This document shows positions 10,725-19,444 of a stretch of 64,000 nucleotides of DNA, one piece after another (position 1 is the first letter of the stretch; the number at the start of each line of letters is the position of its first letter). Source of the DNA: CAZYQW01 sp964649825 (GTDB taxonomy: Bacteria; Planctomycetota; B15-G4; JADJEK01); assembly GCA_964649825.1 (NCBI GenBank), contig CAZYQW010000112.1, positions 5,837 through 69,836 of the forward strand, given 5' to 3'. The position numbers were made by a program, and so were the translations under genes. Below the pieces are notes generated by a model that worked only from the letters and a program-made list of their open reading frames with translations, searched no databases and was not told the origin of the DNA.

Positions 10725-13325
10725 ATGCTCATGCGTCGAGCGACGATTCTCGCGACTGCGTTTTCGCTTTTGACTGTCTCGGCTCTTGCGCAGGCTCCGA
10801 CCTACGAGAAGTTCGGCGTGGCTTCGCTGGAGAACTTCGGCTGGGCCGTGGCGATGGCGGGCGACGTCAACGGAGACACGTTCACCGACTGGATCGTCGG
10901 GGCCCCAGGGGACATCACGGCGGCGGTACCCGCCGTCAAGGGCTACGTCAAAGTGTTCTCCGGCAAGGACGGGGCCCAGCTCCTGAAGATCGACAGCCAA
11001 CAGCTCGGCGATCGCTTCGGCTTTGCCGTCACCGGGCTCGGCGACGTCGATGGCGACGGGTTCGACGACTTCGCGGTGGGGGCGCCGCGATTCGATTCGC
11101 CGCTCAACGTCGACGCTGGCGCGGTCTACGTCTTCTCCGGCGCGAACGGGTCGCAGATCCACCTGGTGTTCGGCGACTCCACCAACATGGAGTTCGGCGC
11201 GGCGCTCAGCGTCATCGGTGACGTCGACGCCGATACCATTCTCGATTTCGCGGTCGGCGCGCCGGGGAGCGACAAGGCGGGCCCGAACTTCGGGGCGGCC
11301 TACGTGCTCAGCGGGTTCACCGCGTCCCAGATCACGGAGATCGTCGGCGGGCTCAAGGACGCCGAGTTCGGCGGCGCCGTCGGCGACGCCGGCGATCTGA
11401 ACAACGACGGCGTCCCGGATCTGACGGTCGGGGCGCCATTCGATCAGCAGGCCACGGTTCCCTCCGGTTCCGCGTTCGGCTTCACCCATTCGGGGACGTT
11501 CCAGTTCGTCGCGACCGGGGCGTTCATCAACGATCGGTTCGGGAATTCCGTCGGCTCCGGCGGGGACTTCAACGCGGACGGCAACCCCGACGTCGTGGTG
11601 GGAGCGCCGAACTCGATCATCGCCGGCCTGAACGCGGGCGAGGTTCGGGTCATCGCGAAGTCGGGAGCGACGCTGCAGACCGTCCTCGCCTTGGCGAGCA
11701 ACGACAACCTCGGCACCAGCGTCGACTTCATCGGAGACGTGAACGGAGACAATCAGCCGGACTACATCGCCGGGTCGCCGGGAAAAGGTCGCGCTGACGT
11801 TCTCTCGGGCAAGGATGGGACTCGCCTGCTCACGTTCACCCTCACGACGAACTTCGGTCGCAGCGTCGCGTTCCTCGGCGACGCGAACCAGGACGGCAAG
11901 ACGGACTTCACGGCCGGCGCACCGTCCGCGTTGAATCCATCGGCGGTGGCCGCGGGTGCCGCGTACGTGTTCCCGGCGATTCCCGCGTCGTCGAAGCTCT
12001 CGTTGGACAACGCGTCGAAGGTGATCGGATCGTTCAAGCCGAACGGACCCGTGCCCGACCCGGTCGTGCGGAAGATCAGCAACATCGGCGACGAGACGCT
12101 GAACTGGATCGTGCAGGTCACCGGTGCGCCGAGCTGGCTCACGGTCACCCCGATGACGGGAACCATTCCGGTCGGGACGACGACGCAGGACCTGACGTTC
12201 ACGTTCAATCCGGCGGGGCTGCCGAAGAACACGTACACGACGAAGGTCCGTCTGACCAACCAGGACAACACGAACGATCAGATCATCCTCGACGTCGACC
12301 TCGTCGTCGGCGACCCGGTCACGGTCCCGATCGTGTGCGTGGTCGGCCCGACCGTGGTCGAGGTCACGTACAAGGTCGGCCAGGCGCTTCCGGGGCAGGT
12401 CGAGTTCATGATCAAGAACTGCGGCGACCTCAGCAAGTCGCTGTCCTGGGAGACGTTGATCCTCGCCGAGGCGCCGCTCTTCGCGGTGGTCGATCCGCTG
12501 ACCGGCTCGATCGCTCCCGGCGGTCCCGGCGTCCTGGTCACGCTCAACTTCGACCCGACCGGGCTCGAACCCGACTTGTACGTCGGGGCGATCCGATTCC
12601 GGAACCTCGCGGATCCCGCGAACGTCGTCTCCATCCTCGTCCGCTTCACCGTCGAGCTCGTCGGCTTCGACGTCGGCGATATCGTGATCGGAACGATCGA
12701 CACGCCCGGAGCCGAAGACCTCGCCGTGTTCGACGCGCTCGAGGGCACGAAGGTCTTGATCAAGGCGGGCAAGTCCACGAACGGCCTCAAGCCGATGCTT
12801 CGGCTGGTCGACGAACAGGGCGCCGACGTGAAGACGCTGAAGTTCAAGTCGAAGGCGTCGAAGAAGAAGTTCACGTTCCCGACGTCCGGCAAGTACCGGC
12901 TCATCGTCAGCGGGGCGGACGGCACGACCGGCGCGTACCAGTTCACGACCAAGGTGAAGAAGATCCCGAAGAACGCCAAACCGCGCCTGCTCAAGAATCA
13001 GCAGCCGGCCACCGGCGAGATCGAGTACGTCGCGGAGGTCGGGGCGTTCCCCGGCGCGCTCTTGACGGCGAACGTCGAGGTGAGCGGCACGATGACCGTC
13101 CCGCAAACAACGTTGGTCGTCGAGACCCCGGCGGGACAGGTGTACAACGTCTCGGCGTTCACGTCGACGAGCAACGTCGGGATCCACCTCATCAACGTCC
13201 CGCTCGATCAGGTCGGCGTCTACAAGTTGAAGGTGGGCGGTTTCGCGGTCGACACCGACTTCGTGTCGATCCCGATCTCGCCGATCCAGCCGACGATCGT
13301 CGGCGAGACCGTCAACCTCGACTGA
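10725..13325 (+). CDS. Secreted FG-GAP/integrin-alpha-like repeat protein with BACON-like and PPC-like domains
   Basis: An 866-residue exported protein. The signal peptide is residues 1 to about 21 (cleavage after SALAQA). Residues 25-420 hold seven FG-GAP units, each marked by GDvNgDg...D..vGAP (calcium-binding beta-propeller blades). Then come two Ig-like/BACON-like domains (one around PSWLTVTPMTG and a second with the same layout) and a C-terminal domain resembling bacterial pre-peptidase PPC folds (GKYRLIVSG). AAGGAGG ten bases before 10725 fixes the start over the 10611 frame start; 10731 is also possible. Unlike the two other FG-GAP proteins in the window it lacks their shared C-terminal domain. 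Likely a cell-surface or extracellular adhesion/matrix protein. Confidence 0.9.
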   Translation: MLMRRATILATAFSLLTVSALAQAPTYEKFGVASLENFGWAVAMAGDVNGDTFTDWIVGAPGDITAAVPAVKGYVKVFSGKDGAQLLKIDSQQLGDRFGFAVTGLGDVDGDGFDDFAVGAPRFDSPLNVDAGAVYVFSGANGSQIHLVFGDSTNMEFGAALSVIGDVDADTILDFAVGAPGSDKAGPNFGAAYVLSGFTASQITEIVGGLKDAEFGGAVGDAGDLNNDGVPDLTVGAPFDQQATVPSGSAFGFTHSGTFQFVATGAFINDRFGNSVGSGGDFNADGNPDVVVGAPNSIIAGLNAGEVRVIAKSGATLQTVLALASNDNLGTSVDFIGDVNGDNQPDYIAGSPGKGRADVLSGKDGTRLLTFTLTTNFGRSVAFLGDANQDGKTDFTAGAPSALNPSAVAAGAAYVFPAIPASSKLSLDNASKVIGSFKPNGPVPDPVVRKISNIGDETLNWIVQVTGAPSWLTVTPMTGTIPVGTTTQDLTFTFNPAGLPKNTYTTKVRLTNQDNTNDQIILDVDLVVGDPVTVPIVCVVGPTVVEVTYKVGQALPGQVEFMIKNCGDLSKSLSWETLILAEAPLFAVVDPLTGSIAPGGPGVLVTLNFDPTGLEPDLYVGAIRFRNLADPANVVSILVRFTVELVGFDVGDIVIGTIDTPGAEDLAVFDALEGTKVLIKAGKSTNGLKPMLRLVDEQGADVKTLKFKSKASKKKFTFPTSGKYRLIVSGADGTTGAYQFTTKVKKIPKNAKPRLLKNQQPATGEIEYVAEVGAFPGALLTANVEVSGTMTVPQTTLVVETPAGQVYNVSAFTSTSNVGIHLINVPLDQVGVYKLKVGGFAVDTDFVSIPISPIQPTIVGETVNLD

Positions 13326-13336
13326 CGCAGGTCCTC

Positions 13337-13360
13337 GAAGGCCCCAGGGAAAGGGCCTTC
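13337..13360 (+). terminator. Hairpin downstream of FG-GAP gene
   Basis: Perfect 8-base stem GAAGGCCC / GGGCCTTC with an 8-base loop, 12 bases after the stop codon at 13325. No U-tract follows, so termination is probable rather than certain. Confidence 0.55.
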
Positions 13361-13378
13361 GGTTCCGGCGCGCCGCGG

Positions 13379-13418
13379 CGAGCACCCCCTTCCGAAGAAC
13401 CTCGGAAGGGGGTGCTCG
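13379..13418. terminator. Strong 17-bp hairpin, probable terminator
   Basis: Perfect 17-base inverted repeat, CGAGCACCCCCTTCCGA with its exact complement, separated by six bases. It lies 54 bases after the FG-GAP stop and in front of the HPt-GGDEF pair, insulating the two units. No flanking T-run is seen on either side. Confidence 0.65.
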
Positions 13419-13592
13419 TGTTGCATCGCCGACCGCCCGGCGCATCGTTCGCCACGAGTCTCCTTGATTCCGGCCCCGTCCACGTCCGATACCTAGGACT
13501 GGGCATGAACCCCGAGCTCCCGGTTCGGCGCCGGGGGCGTTCATGAGACGGCCCGTTTCCACCAGGACGGGCCAAGACAAGGACGGACGCGA

Positions 13593-13973
13593 ATGTCGGA
13601 ATCACCTACGTCCTTCCAGGCCGACATGCCGGTGCTGGATTCGACCGTCGTCGAGACACTCAAGGAGCTCGGCGGAGAGGATGACCCAAGCCTCTTCAAC
13701 GATCTCGTCGACGCCTTTCTCGCGGACAGTCCGGCCCGCATCGAAGCGATCGGCGCGGCGCTCCGATCCAACGACGCGGACGGCGCCTGGAAGGCCGCGC
13801 ATGGCTTGAAGTCGAGCGCGGCGAACATGGGCGCGCTCCGGCTGTCGGAGGTTTGCCGTTCGATCGAAGCGGACGGGCAAGCTGGTCGGATCCACGAACC
13901 CGAAGCTCGAATCGCGCAGCTCGAGGCCCAGTTCGACGCCGTCGCCGCCGCACTCGATCAGAACCGCTCGTAG
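13593..13973 (+). CDS. Stand-alone HPt (histidine phosphotransfer) protein
   Basis: A 126-residue single-domain HPt protein. The phosphorylatable histidine is His70 in AAHGLKSSAANMGA, the standard HPt motif with the following Lys and Gly, within a four-helix bundle; the N-terminal Asp/Glu-rich helix and a C-terminal Glu-rich helix complete it. It would pass a phosphoryl group between a hybrid kinase and a receiver domain. The HDOD-REC-GGDEF gene starts 27 bases downstream on the same strand, making that protein's receiver the obvious partner, so the pair looks like the output half of a phosphorelay. No kinase is adjacent; the hybrid kinase at 23150 is the nearest complete candidate. Confidence 0.9.
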   Translation: MSESPTSFQADMPVLDSTVVETLKELGGEDDPSLFNDLVDAFLADSPARIEAIGAALRSNDADGAWKAAHGLKSSAANMGALRLSEVCRSIEADGQAGRIHEPEARIAQLEAQFDAVAAALDQNRS

Positions 13974-14000
13974 GTCTTTCGTACCCGGAAGAGCCCGCCG

Positions 14001-15968
14001 ATGAAGACCCAGTTCGATGAGATGAAGCTGACGGGCAACCTCCCGTCGCCGTCCGGCGTTGGAATCGCCATCCTCCGACTCACCCAGACCGACGAGTTCT
14101 CGGCCGACGAACTGGCGAAGACGATCCAGTCCGACCCGGCGCTCACCGGCCGCATCGTCAAGATGGCGAACTCGGCCCAGGCGTCCGGGGTCACCCGCGT
14201 CACGAACGTCGCGGAAGCCGTCGTTCGCCTCGGCATCCGAACCGTCCGCAACGTCGCGCTCGGGTTCTCATTGGTCTCCGAGTACCGCAACGGACGCTGT
14301 GCGTCGTTCGATTACGGCGAGTTCTGGTCGAAGTCGCTCGCCCGTGCAGTGGCGGCGCAGACCCTCGCCCGCGAGCTGCGTCTCGTGCCCCCGGCGGACG
14401 CGTACCTCTGCGGCCTACTCTCGGGCATCGGGAAGCTGGCGCTCGCGACGGTCCACCCGAAGTCCTACTCGGATCTGTGGCATCGCGCGAAGGGGCTCAA
14501 CGAGTCTCGCCTGGCGGAGGCGGAACAGAAGGTGTTCGGGATCGACCACCTCGACATCGCCCGCGCCATGTTCGAGGACTGGCGTCTGCCTCCCCCTCAC
14601 GGCGTCGCCGTGCACACGTTCCCGCAGCCGGCCGCCGCGGGCGCAAAGGTGGATCGCGTCACCGCGAACCTTCGGACGGTGCTTCGCGTGGCCGTACCGA
14701 TCGCCGACCTGATCGTCGCCCCCGACCTGGCGCGGCAGGTCGCTCTGTGGCCTCCCGTCGCCGCGACGCTGCCGCTCATCGACGCCGATCGAGGCGGCTT
14801 CTTCGAGCTCTGCGACTCCATCGCGGAAGAGTGGAAGGACTGGGGAGGCGTACTCTCGGTGCCGGCGCGCTCGATGCCGGCGTGCCAGGAGATCGCCCGC
14901 CAGGCCACGGAGAACCCTCCGGTCGAACCGAGTGAAGAGGACGCCGCCGAACCGGTGAGATCGTTCGACGACATCGACCCGGCCGCGCCCGAGGGCGGCC
15001 AGACGAGCCTCGAGAAGATGAAGGTGCTCGCCGTCGATGACGACCCGGTGTCGCTGCGGCTCCTGATCACGCACCTGAAGCGCGTCGGCTACGAGGTGAT
15101 CGAGGCCAGGGACGGCGCCGAGGCGCTCACGATCGCTCTCGAAGCCAACCCGCACCTCGTCGTCAGCGACTGGTCGATGCCGGAGATGGACGGGCTCGAT
15201 CTCTGCCGCAGCCTGCGGAAGACCGAGATCGGACGCGACATGTACATCCTGCTGTTGACCGGCCGCGAAGACGAGGAACGCGTCGTCGAGGCGTTCGACG
15301 CCGGCGTCGACGATTTCGTCACGAAGCCGTTCAATCCGAAGGTGCTTCTGTCGCGCGTGGCGGCCGGAGATCGCCTGGTTCGCCTGAAGGACAAGGTCTC
15401 CGAGGACAAGCGCAAGATCGAGCGTCAGGTTGCGCAGCTCGCGGTGCTGAACCGCAAGCTGAAGATGACGACGATCACCGATGCTCTCACGAACCTGCCG
15501 AACCGGCGTCACGCGCTGGAGACGCTGGAGACTCAGTGGCAGGAGCGGGATCCGTCGAAGGCGGACAGCATCTCCGTCATCATGATCGACATCGATCACT
15601 TCAAGTCGATCAATGACAACCACGGACACGACACCGGAGACGTGGTGCTGCGCCAGGTAGCCGAGCAGCTCGAGGCGAACACCCGTGGCGACGACACCGT
15701 GTGTCGACTCGGTGGCGAGGAGTTCGTCGTGATCTGCCCGGGTGCCGACATCGAGGGCGCGGCCATCGTGGCGGAACGGCTGCGCACCGCGGTCGAACGC
15801 CACGTGATCCGTTACAACGACTTCGAGCGCTCCGTCACCTGCAGCTTCGGCGTCGCCCAGCGCAGCGCGAACATGTCGAGCATCGATGAGCTCCTGAAGG
15901 CGGCGGACGTCGCGGTCTATCGCGCGAAGAACGGTGGTCGCAACCAAGTGTGCGCGGCGACGCGGTGA
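14001..15968 (+). CDS. HDOD - receiver - GGDEF protein (response regulator diguanylate cyclase)
   Basis: A 655-residue cytoplasmic protein. Residues 5 to about 210 form an HDOD domain (LPSPSGVGIAILRL, then a conserved helical core with HGVAVHT); residues about 340-460 are a receiver with VDDDP, the acceptor Asp in VVSDWSMPEMDG and Lys in VTKPF; residues about 495-650 are a GGDEF domain with the active motif GGEEF at 571-575 and DIDHFKSIND upstream. It should make cyclic di-GMP when phosphorylated, with HDOD as an extra protein-interaction or sensor module. It follows the HPt gene by 27 bases in an apparent operon. Transcription probably stops at a hairpin at 16107, which lies inside the convergent SDR gene. 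Confidence 0.93.
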   Translation: MKTQFDEMKLTGNLPSPSGVGIAILRLTQTDEFSADELAKTIQSDPALTGRIVKMANSAQASGVTRVTNVAEAVVRLGIRTVRNVALGFSLVSEYRNGRCASFDYGEFWSKSLARAVAAQTLARELRLVPPADAYLCGLLSGIGKLALATVHPKSYSDLWHRAKGLNESRLAEAEQKVFGIDHLDIARAMFEDWRLPPPHGVAVHTFPQPAAAGAKVDRVTANLRTVLRVAVPIADLIVAPDLARQVALWPPVAATLPLIDADRGGFFELCDSIAEEWKDWGGVLSVPARSMPACQEIARQATENPPVEPSEEDAAEPVRSFDDIDPAAPEGGQTSLEKMKVLAVDDDPVSLRLLITHLKRVGYEVIEARDGAEALTIALEANPHLVVSDWSMPEMDGLDLCRSLRKTEIGRDMYILLLTGREDEERVVEAFDAGVDDFVTKPFNPKVLLSRVAAGDRLVRLKDKVSEDKRKIERQVAQLAVLNRKLKMTTITDALTNLPNRRHALETLETQWQERDPSKADSISVIMIDIDHFKSINDNHGHDTGDVVLRQVAEQLEANTRGDDTVCRLGGEEFVVICPGADIEGAAIVAERLRTAVERHVIRYNDFERSVTCSFGVAQRSANMSSIDELLKAADVAVYRAKNGGRNQVCAATR

Positions 15969-16050
15969 TCGACCGCGGACGCGATCGGCGCGGCTCGCCC
16001 AGCCGGGCGGGTCCTCCGGCCCGGGGCCACCGCGCTTTCCCCATACCTCG

Positions 16051-16827
16051 TCACCTCGCGGCGCGACCGATGTAGTGGTCGTAGAGCGAGGGAACGAGTA
16101 AACCGAGGGCGGCCGTGAAACGGCCGCCCTTTCTCAGGTCGATCGCGGGCATGCCTCGATCGATCGCGCGCCGGATCGCGCGCGCGACCGGAGTGGACGA
16201 CGTCGCCCGCGCCGGAACCTCGTGCCGCACCCCCTTCGCCACGTCGAAGAACTCGGTCCTCGTCGCGGTCGGCGCGACGACCGTCGTTCGAATCCCGTCC
16301 GCGCGCAACTCGACGCGGAGCGCGTCGGCGAGCCCGTAGAGTGCCCACTTCGTCGCCGAGTACGCGCCGAGTCCGGGAAACCCCCGGCGGCCGGCGGAGG
16401 AGGAGACCAGGACGATGCGACCCGCCGGGCTCCGCCGGAGGCGCGGCACCGCGTCGCGCACGCACCGGATGACGCCGGAGAGGTTCGTCGCGACGATCTC
16501 GTCGAGGTCCGCATCGGAGGTCTGCTCGACGTCCTGGAACACGCCGATCCCCGCGTTCGCCACGAGCGCGTCGAGGCGGCCGTAGCGACCGTCGATCGCC
16601 TCGTACAGCGACCGGACCGACGCCGGATCACGGACGTCGACCGTCGCCGCCAGGTGATCGCTCGGACGCGGGAGCTCGAGTCGAAGCCTCTCGAGCCGGT
16701 CCCGGCGACGCGCCCCGAGGACGACCGATGCCCCCGCCGTCGCGAGTTCGCGTGCGACGGCCGCCCCGATCCCGGCCGATGCGCCGGTGACGAGGACGAC
16801 CCCACCCGACCAAGGAAACCGCGTCAT
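16051..16827 (-). CDS. Short-chain dehydrogenase/reductase (classical SDR)
   Basis: A 258-residue SDR. The cofactor motif TGASAGIG is at residues 14-21, NAG at 91-93, the catalytic Ser in VSSSAG near 143 and YSATK with Tyr156 and Lys160. An Arg-rich segment after strand 2 (GARRRDRLERL) suggests NADP(H). Substrate is unknown; the C terminus with a hydrophobic helix (LGLLVPSLYDHYIG) recalls SDRs that act on fatty or membrane-associated substrates. The long frame continues upstream to 17778, but the ATG at 16827 places the Rossmann motif at the usual distance and is preceded by a GGTGG. It is convergent with the GGDEF gene and divergent from the 16946 gene. Confidence 0.92.
   Translation of the reverse strand: MTRFPWSGGVVLVTGASAGIGAAVARELATAGASVVLGARRRDRLERLRLELPRPSDHLAATVDVRDPASVRSLYEAIDGRYGRLDALVANAGIGVFQDVEQTSDADLDEIVATNLSGVIRCVRDAVPRLRRSPAGRIVLVSSSAGRRGFPGLGAYSATKWALYGLADALRVELRADGIRTTVVAPTATRTEFFDVAKGVRHEVPARATSSTPVARAIRRAIDRGMPAIDLRKGGRFTAALGLLVPSLYDHYIGRAAR
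16107..16135 (+). terminator. Plus-strand intrinsic terminator embedded in the SDR coding sequence
   Basis: GGGCGGCCGT / ACGGCCGCCC, a perfect 10-base stem with a 3-base GAA loop, followed on the plus strand by TTTCTC. It lies about 140 bases past the GGDEF stop and inside the C-terminal codons of the convergent SDR (Arg-Lys-Gly-Gly-Arg-Phe-Thr-Ala-Ala). Confidence 0.55.
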
Positions 16828-16945
16828 GATCCACCACCGGATTTCATGAGGAGGAACGAGCGCATCCTCCCGATCCGACCACGTCCGCGCGAGGGTCACG
16901 GACGGGATTCCGTCGGGCTTCTCATCCGCGGTCCGGAGCGCTACC

Positions 16946-19444
16946 TTGGCGCGCTCTCCATTGCCCGAGAATGCCCGAGAATCGGTGTCTCCGTTGCCAC
17001 AAGTCCTCTCGTTCCTGTTCGGAGTCCTGATCGCTCCGTTGATCGGACTCGGGCTGCGCCTGCTCCAGGACGCGACTCCAAGCGCCGCGTCCGCCCGCGT
17101 CCACGCCGCGATCGCGATCTCGATCGCAGCGGCGCTGGCCTGCCTGATCCCGGTTCGAGCCGCGTCCCGGCCGCGCCGGACGCTCGGCGGCGCCCTCGTC
17201 CTGGCGGGGGCGGCGGCGGGGTCGTTCGTCGCCGCGTCCGCGAGCGTGTCCATTCCTCTCCTCCTCGGGTCGTTCGTCGCGACCGCGATCGGACTGCGCC
17301 TCCTCGGCGCCGCCGTCTCGACGGCGACGCTCCTCATCGGGCTCGGTATCGGTGTCGGCTTCGGCGAATCGATCTTCATCCCGCGTTTCGGCGCCACGCC
17401 GCTGCTGATCGTCGCGGCCGTCTTGATCGCGGTCCTGCCGAGACCCGCGCCGGGGACGAGCGATCCGACGCCGATCCGCTGGATCGATCTGCTCGCGGCC
17501 TCGATCGCCGTCGCCGCCTTCTTCGAATTCACACGGCCGTTCGTGCTCCAACACCTCGAAGGCACGCGCGCGAGCCACGCCGCTCTGTCGTCGGTCCTGC
17601 TGTTGGGCGGCGGCCTCGGCGCGCTGGTCGGCCATCTCGCCGAGGACGCTTTCGCACGTGGCCGCGTCGCCTCGCTCCTCCTTCGCGCCGCGGCGCCGAT
17701 CCTCTTCGTCTGGGCGTCGCTTCGTACGCTCGGAATCCTCGAGATCGCCTCCAACCCGCGACTGCTCGCCGACCTCACCGAGGTGGGCGGATTCCGCGGG
17801 GACGCCTCGATCGTGATCCGCCTGCTCGCGGTTGCCTGCGTGTGCGCCGGAATCTGGATCGGTATCGCGTCTCGGGGCGCGCCCGCGGCGCCGCGCGTCG
17901 CACTCGCGATGCTCGCGGCGGCGGGAGGCGCATGGATCGCGCATCGCTCCCTCGATCACGAAGGGCTCTGGCCCAGCCGGCTCGTCGACCGCCCGGAGCG
18001 ATTGATCCGGACCAGCGTGCTCGAGAACCTCCAGGCCTTCCGCGTCACGTCCTCGGGCCTCCTCCGCTCGGCCCGGAACAACACTCGCGCCGAGGGAGCC
18101 GCGTTCCTCGCCTGGCAGGGCAACCGCGCGACGCGGACTCCGCGCTTCGCCGGGCTGGAAGAAGAGGAGGTGCGTCTCGCCGACCAGCTCGCCGAGGCGG
18201 GCGGCGGCGGCGGATCGCTCCTGTTGGTCGGCAACGCGACCGCGAACCACCGTGTCGGCGTGTCGCGCTCGACCTTCATCGATCACACCGTCGCCGCGAC
18301 GATTCCGTTCCTCGACGAGGCGGTGCTGGCGAGCGAGCGGCACGTGGCGCTCGACGAGCTCGATCGCCTCGACGCGAGCCGCCGCTTCCGCGCGATCGTC
18401 GTCCTCTCGTCTCCGGTCTTGTTCGCGGAGTCGGCACGGCCGCTGACCGAGTCCGCGCTGGCGCGACTGAAGCGAAGGCTGACTCCGGACGGCATCCTGC
18501 TCGTGTGGTTCGACTCTCGATCGGCCGAGCTGCCGATCATCGCGGCGGTCAACCGCGCCGTACGGGCCCTGTTCGGCGAGTCGCGCGGCTGGATCGCGGC
18601 CGATGGCTACACCGGCCCGTTCCTCGCCGTCGAGGCGGGCGCGCTCCCCGACCTGGCGCAAACGAAGTTCAGCGTGCGAATCGACGGCGACGTCTTCGAC
18701 CCCATCACGTCACGCACCAATCGCCGGCTCGATCCGATCGCCGAGTCGTGCGCCTCGACCGACGTGTCGAACCGCCCCCTCGCCTCGGCGGCGACGCTCG
18801 ATACACTCGCGGAGCTGCTGAGCGCGCGCGGCGCCGTCGCGGTCGGCCACGCGATTCGCGCCCTCTCCATACACTCGAGAAACTACTTCGACATCGAGGT
18901 CGCGAACCAGGACTCGGAGCGGCACGTCATCACCGACGCCGAATGCGACGCGCTCGTCGCCGCCGTCGCCGCCGGCTCCGACGATCCGTTCGTGATGAAC
19001 CAGGTCCGGCGCTTCATCCTCGAGGCGTTCGGGCAGCAGTCGTACGAACGCATGGACCGGGTGCTCTTGGCCGCGCTCGAGCGCCATCCCGAGGACCCGG
19101 GCCTTCGCTTCGTCTCGGGTCAGATGAACTTCGCCCTCCTCGACCACGAGTCGGCGATCGAAGACCTCGAGGTCGCGGTTCGGGGCGATCGAATGCAGTT
19201 CGACGCCTACGTGCTCCTCGGCCGCGCGTACTCCGAGGTCGGCGACTACGCGTCCGCGGTCTCGGCGCTCGAATCGGCCGTCGCGCTGGATTCCGAGGAT
19301 CTGGAGGCGGTGAAGTACATGGGAATCACGCTGTTCCGCGCGGATCGCGTCAGCGAGGCGATCCCGTACCTCGAACGCGTGTCCTTGTCGAACCCGGACG
19401 ACAAAGAGGTTCGTGCCTACCTCGAGCGAGCCCGCGCCGGATGA
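16946..19444 (+). CDS. Multi-spanning membrane protein with degenerate spermidine-synthase-like domain and TPRs
   Basis: An 832-residue protein. Residues about 18-320 contain nine or ten hydrophobic helices; residues about 350-560 resemble the Rossmann part of membrane-fused spermidine/spermine synthase-like proteins (strand LLLVGN in place of the glycine-rich SAM loop, then LKRRLTPDGILLVWF); residues about 690-830 hold TPR units. The SAM-binding GGGDG-type motif and the Asp proton acceptor are not recognisable, so aminopropyl transfer is doubtful and a degenerate or different activity is likely. Its stop overlaps the start of proline dehydrogenase by four bases (ATGA), implying translational coupling. 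The start at 16946 leaves a short polar leader before the first helix. Confidence 0.75.
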   Translation: MARSPLPENARESVSPLPQVLSFLFGVLIAPLIGLGLRLLQDATPSAASARVHAAIAISIAAALACLIPVRAASRPRRTLGGALVLAGAAAGSFVAASASVSIPLLLGSFVATAIGLRLLGAAVSTATLLIGLGIGVGFGESIFIPRFGATPLLIVAAVLIAVLPRPAPGTSDPTPIRWIDLLAASIAVAAFFEFTRPFVLQHLEGTRASHAALSSVLLLGGGLGALVGHLAEDAFARGRVASLLLRAAAPILFVWASLRTLGILEIASNPRLLADLTEVGGFRGDASIVIRLLAVACVCAGIWIGIASRGAPAAPRVALAMLAAAGGAWIAHRSLDHEGLWPSRLVDRPERLIRTSVLENLQAFRVTSSGLLRSARNNTRAEGAAFLAWQGNRATRTPRFAGLEEEEVRLADQLAEAGGGGGSLLLVGNATANHRVGVSRSTFIDHTVAATIPFLDEAVLASERHVALDELDRLDASRRFRAIVVLSSPVLFAESARPLTESALARLKRRLTPDGILLVWFDSRSAELPIIAAVNRAVRALFGESRGWIAADGYTGPFLAVEAGALPDLAQTKFSVRIDGDVFDPITSRTNRRLDPIAESCASTDVSNRPLASAATLDTLAELLSARGAVAVGHAIRALSIHSRNYFDIEVANQDSERHVITDAECDALVAAVAAGSDDPFVMNQVRRFILEAFGQQSYERMDRVLLAALERHPEDPGLRFVSGQMNFALLDHESAIEDLEVAVRGDRMQFDAYVLLGRAYSEVGDYASAVSALESAVALDSEDLEAVKYMGITLFRADRVSEAIPYLERVSLSNPDDKEVRAYLERARAG

